Shown: positions 60,688 through 64,000 of the stretch, one piece after another
Layout of the letters: each line of letters begins with the position of its first letter
Numbering within the stretch: position 1 is the stretch's first letter
Source: Pseudoscleropodium purum
Lineage: Eukaryota; Streptophyta; Bryopsida; Hypnales; Brachytheciaceae
DNA length: 64,000 nt
Reading direction: 5' to 3'
Assembly (NCBI GenBank): GCA_963969395.1
Contig: OZ017803.1
Coordinates: 5,332,001 to 5,396,000 of the forward strand
Translations under genes and position numbers: made by a program
Notes under the pieces: model-generated
What the model was told of the DNA's origin: nothing
Seen by the model: the letters and a program-made list of their open reading frames with translations, nothing else
Database searches by the model: none

Positions 60688-62895
60688 GGCTGTCAACTGG
60701 ATGGCGGTCACGAGTTTGCTCCGACTCACATTTCTTCGTCACCTCCCCACCATCCTCTCACAATCCCTTAATCCCAATTCCTACACACTCTATCTAAATT
60801 ACTCCACAGTTAAAGCGAGCTCCAGTCCAACGTGGGTGCCGCCAATGAAGCAATAAGCTCACAAACTGGAACACTCGGACAAGTAGCATGGAGGCAAAAC
60901 TCTCGTGATTCCATATGAGGAAACGGTGACTCGCAATGGCACCGGAACATCCGAATTCTCACACATGTGACAGGCTCACAATTGGCCAGAAGCATTCGCA
61001 TTCTCACCACGGGGAAGCTCCACCAAGTCGGCTATGGCAATCCAGCAGCAGTCTCCCGGAGCCCGGAATTAGGCTTCCACATCCACATCACGTCGCCAGG
61101 GGATGCACAAAATGAGCAGATAACCGGATTCAAGTTCGTTCGCTGCAGCCGCTCCAATCACGTCCAGTGCACCAAATCCTTCCGAAGCGGGAATCAAAAG
61201 CGGATGGGAGAGTAACAGATATAGTAATCGCAGGTGCTACTCCGCAAAGCTGTGGCGCTGAATCGCTAGCAGCGGCCTGAGATAAGGGAATGAAGGATGC
61301 ACTCTCTGCAAGCAAGAGCTGGGAGCACCTCCAAATCTCCCGCCACTGGAAGCTGGATTCAAACAGAAGCGCAGAAACGCAAAGCTGTGTGTCCAAAACC
61401 AAATTCAAGCCCGTTGGCTGCGGTCACTTCACTCACCGAAACTGGATTCGAAAGCTGATGAGAGAATAGCAGAATCAACCCGCCGAAGGAATGCCTAGCA
61501 CCGCAAATCTGTGGCCCGGAATCGCCGTCAGCGGAGACAAGGAAATGAAGGACTGAGGGTGTGGAGCCCTGAGTAGAGCTCAGGTACCACATTACAAATC
61601 TCCCGCCACTGGGAGCTCGGTTCAAAAACAAGCGCAAAACGCATTGCGGGGTGTCAGAGACAGAGGCACTGAAGAACGGCACTGAATGGTGTGGGAGCCC
61701 GGTCAGATGGATGGATGAAGACGATAAAAATCGATGAAGAAGACGACGGATGTCCGTCCAGATTGGCGGGAGGGCACAATTTCAAAAACCGTTTGAACTG
61801 AAAGACGGGGCCCCCTCCCATGAACCGCCATCTCAAACCTTGCCCACCTCCAGAAGAAACATAAAATCGTTGACGCTAATTCAAACCCTAAAACCAGAAA
61901 TCAATCCTGGTAAGTGGTAACTATCATTCATTTGCCGAATTACATTGTGAAAATCATTTCTTTTGTCCCCAAGGAAGCAAATTTTGGAAACAACATCGAA
62001 ATTCCCCCCTCAACACATCTCATAATCATCTAAACTTATCTGAGAATTTCCCCATACCTTCTTGTTTGCTCAAAAATAAAATTAAAAAAAATTGCATTTA
62101 GATTTCAATGGCATACACTAATTTGTACTATTAATGTAGAAAGATCACCTCGAAGATTACTCTTACCAAATTTTCATACATTTTTGGGAAATTGTCTAAT
62201 TTGCACAAATTCAAAATAACGTGACTTTGATGAATTAGTGTCACTAGGATTAACTTTTCTAGGACAAATCAGTGTAATCTGAAAGTAGATTTGGGGTAAA
62301 TTTTGCGGGAACGCACGCGGGGAACGACGGATACGAAAAAGGGGCGGGGAACTTCGGCTTTCCCGCCACCGTCCCCATCCAAGCGCCAGCGTGGCTCCCA
62401 CCATTTGGTTTGAACCTCACCTTCCCGCCTTCCTTTCATCAGATCTTCTGATGTAGTCGTTGCTTCCGCCGTCCCGAGGCTTTGGCTCTCCTTTGTCTCA
62501 TCTCCCGACCCTGACAGTTCGCTCCTTCAATTCCAGTCTCTTACCCTTCCTCTCCTGTTTCATTTGTGCTCCTCGCCTGGCATGTTTGAGAGACTTTTCC
62601 CACCTCTTACTAGTCGAATTTATGTGGTAGCTTTTTTGAGAAGCTGTGACGGAACTCTTGTAGCTTCTCGGATTGTATTCGGTGGGCATTCGGAGCGTGT
62701 AATTTGGTGTATCCACAGCAGTTCGTGGATCTGTAGATACGATTTTGTAAACTCGGGGCTGGTGATCATGGGCGATCGAATTGATCTTCATTTGGGACGC
62801 TGAGAGCCCGTTTTTTTTTTTAATCTCTGAATTGGAATTGATTGTGCGATCTTGATTCGTATTCATGCGCCTGTTGTGAGGGTTCCTCGATTGAA
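60688..62895. promoter_or_regulatory. Divergent CDC45/TIMELESS regulatory region with E2F-like sites
   Basis: The 2.2-kb interval between two head-to-head replication genes contains matches to the E2F/DP consensus (TTTSSCGC or its complement): TTTCCCGCC at 62359-62367, TTGGCGGGA at 61763-61771, TTTTGCGGGA at 62301-62310, and the near matches CTTCCCGCC at 62421-62429 and TCTCCCGCC at 61336-61344 and 61599-61607. E2F control of CDC45 and other replication genes is well known in plants and animals. No large reading frame with a domain lies here. It also contains both 5'UTRs, whose ends I cannot place. Confidence 0.65.
61185..61664. repeat. Diverged tandem duplication, period about 261-263 bp
   Basis: Copy A (about 61185-61400) and copy B (about 61437-61664) share ordered blocks: CGCAAAGCTGTGG / CGCAAATCTGTGG, GGAATGAAGGA / GAAATGAAGGA, AAATCTCCCGCCACTGG in both, and AAGCGCAGAAACGC / AAGCGCAAAACGC. 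Each copy carries one TCTCCCGCC E2F-like site. Confidence 0.75.
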
Positions 62896-64000
62896 ATGGA
62901 CACAGAACATTTGACTGCCGTTTGCACCGGTTTGGGCTCTCTGCGGGAAGATTCGAATGGTAGGGATGTTTATGTTAAGCACGACAATTGTCTAGGTACG
63001 TATCACAACACGCGAAACGGGTGACTTGAATTGTATGGTATGCTTTAGAATGTCGTGGATAGTGTTGTGACCGTTGGGAAGGAAAAACTTTCATGATGCT
63101 CTGGGTGTATGTGTTTTTTCAGAACACTTAAGATATCTTCAACGGTTTTTGAGGAGGGACGACCCCGTTGAACGGGAAATCTTTATGCAACTGGGCAAGT
63201 GGAACACGATCCGACAAGATATACTTCCCATTATCATTCATTACCGAGATGACTACGACCTTGTCCTTAATGCTGGTAAGCAGGATACCACTTTGTAGGT
63301 GACGGTACAACGGATCGTTCTAGTTCTCACAATTGAAAGACGTGTTTTTGATTGTCTTTAACTGCGTTCTTGTCGATTCTGTTTTGAAGACATCCGTTTT
63401 TGAGCATTTAGAAGACGAACCATAGCTTTGAAGGCCATTCAAAGATTGAGTAACGCTCAAGTTGTTGCTAAGTTAGGAGCCGGAGCAAGGGAATGTTCCG
63501 TTTCTCGGAAACTCTGCCATTTCCTGGATTGACATTCTGGCAGGTCTGTGAAAGTTCTAATATTCTAGGCAGTATCTGGATGAACTGTGGCAGTAGTGCT
63601 GGTGTTTTGACGTCTATGGAACTGTATGTATGTCTGCAGTGAAGGTTATGGTGTTTCTGACTATGCCGATTGACCCGTCTTCAACTAGTATATCTCAACA
63701 ATTAGAGTATTTGCGCCAGTCCAAGGAAGCTGTGCTGGAAGATGATGCAATTGGGGTTATTGTTTCGCATCTCCAAGACCCCCTCGAGCACATGGAAAGG
63801 TACGTGTAGACAGTCTTGAGATGAGCTCTGTCTGATTAGGTCTGGTCAATTCATTTATTCATGGAGTGTCGGCAAAGCATTCGTATTTGCTTGTTGGCAA
63901 ACATCCGAATCTAGGGTAAAGGTTGTGGAACGGAAACTGATATTTGTTATAATGTTGGTGGTCCAGTGGAACACTCACAGATATGGATGGCAAAATGTTC
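62896..64000 (+). CDS. TIM: TIMELESS (fork protection complex), 5' part only
   Basis: TIMELESS with TIPIN forms the replication fork protection complex, travels with CMG and supports checkpoint signalling and cohesion. Exons: 62896-62995, 63123-63275, 63640-63799, and the start of a fourth from 63967 to the window edge; phases close at each junction. The start MDTEHLTAVCTGLGSLREDS is the conserved N-terminus of the plant protein, and the following LRYLQRFLRRDDP, QLGKWNTIRQDILPIIIHY, VKVMVFLTMPID and DAIGVIVSHLQDPLEHME belong to the TIMELESS N-terminal domain. Exon 4 begins after GGTCCAG and reads GTLTDMDGKMF. Only about 150 of the expected 1000+ residues are inside the window. Confidence 0.92.

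Noticed and set aside
61130..61836. Minus-strand frames upstream of CDC45
   Set aside because: They lie in a duplicated promoter segment, have no domain and are not joined in phase to CDC45.
1..64000. tRNA, rRNA, CRISPR arrays, organellar DNA or viral genes
   Set aside because: None seen by eye on either strand; the intron-rich genes and copia debris indicate nuclear plant DNA.

Overview
The window is nuclear DNA of a land plant. Genes have many short GT-AG introns, coding regions sit as higher-GC islands in very AT-rich spacer, and the spacers hold decayed Ty1/copia and foldback elements. Intron sizes of roughly 60-650 bp and protein flavour (a GT-3-like trihelix factor, cytosolic ascorbate peroxidase, UFL1, CDC45, TIMELESS) suggest a bryophyte or other non-seed land plant. 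That placement is an inference; no species is claimed.

Layout: 1-1166 (-) a trihelix transcription factor cut by the left edge. 4394-11524 (-) a complete 20-exon UFL1 (UFM1 E3 ligase), reconstructed in frame to 826 aa. 11525-17357 spacer with a ~187-bp tandem array and a wrecked Ty1/copia element. 17358-19842 (-) a 10-exon ascorbate peroxidase (254 aa) with an unusual potassium site and probably a 5'UTR intron. 20940-23100 a GC-rich island with a 74-bp tandem duplication, a broken unrecognised ORF and a 247-bp inverted copy of part of it between 80-bp direct repeats. 24116-26860 (+) the C-terminal half of a GH116 glucosylceramidase (GBA2-like) that lacks its N-terminal half and carries a 20-nt deletion over the catalytic acid/base motif plus a second frameshift, so I call it a pseudogene. 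27988-28416 (+) a small two-exon gene of unknown function. 31599-34676 (+) a PhoD-like metallophosphatase of 611 aa. 34677-39983 spacer. 39984-42697 (+) a fragmentary LRR receptor-like gene with a hairpin MITE in an intron. 42700-53350 spacer with a long-terminal-inverted-repeat element and microsatellites. 53352-56492 (+) a 4-exon BTB/POZ protein of 460 aa. 58764-60687 (-) CDC45 (595 aa). 62896-64000 (+) the first exons of TIMELESS, cut by the right edge.

The strongest functional theme is at the right end. Two replication-fork genes, CDC45 (part of the CMG helicase) and TIMELESS (fork protection complex), are divergently arranged around a 2.2-kb region with several E2F-like TTTCCCGCC / TTGGCGGGA sites, one type lying in a tandemly duplicated segment. 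The other genes look like unrelated housekeeping or stress loci. Exon borders were worked out by hand from GT/AG sites, phase and family similarity, and the codon phases close in every model reported as complete. UTR ends, promoters and the LRR gene model are much less certain.
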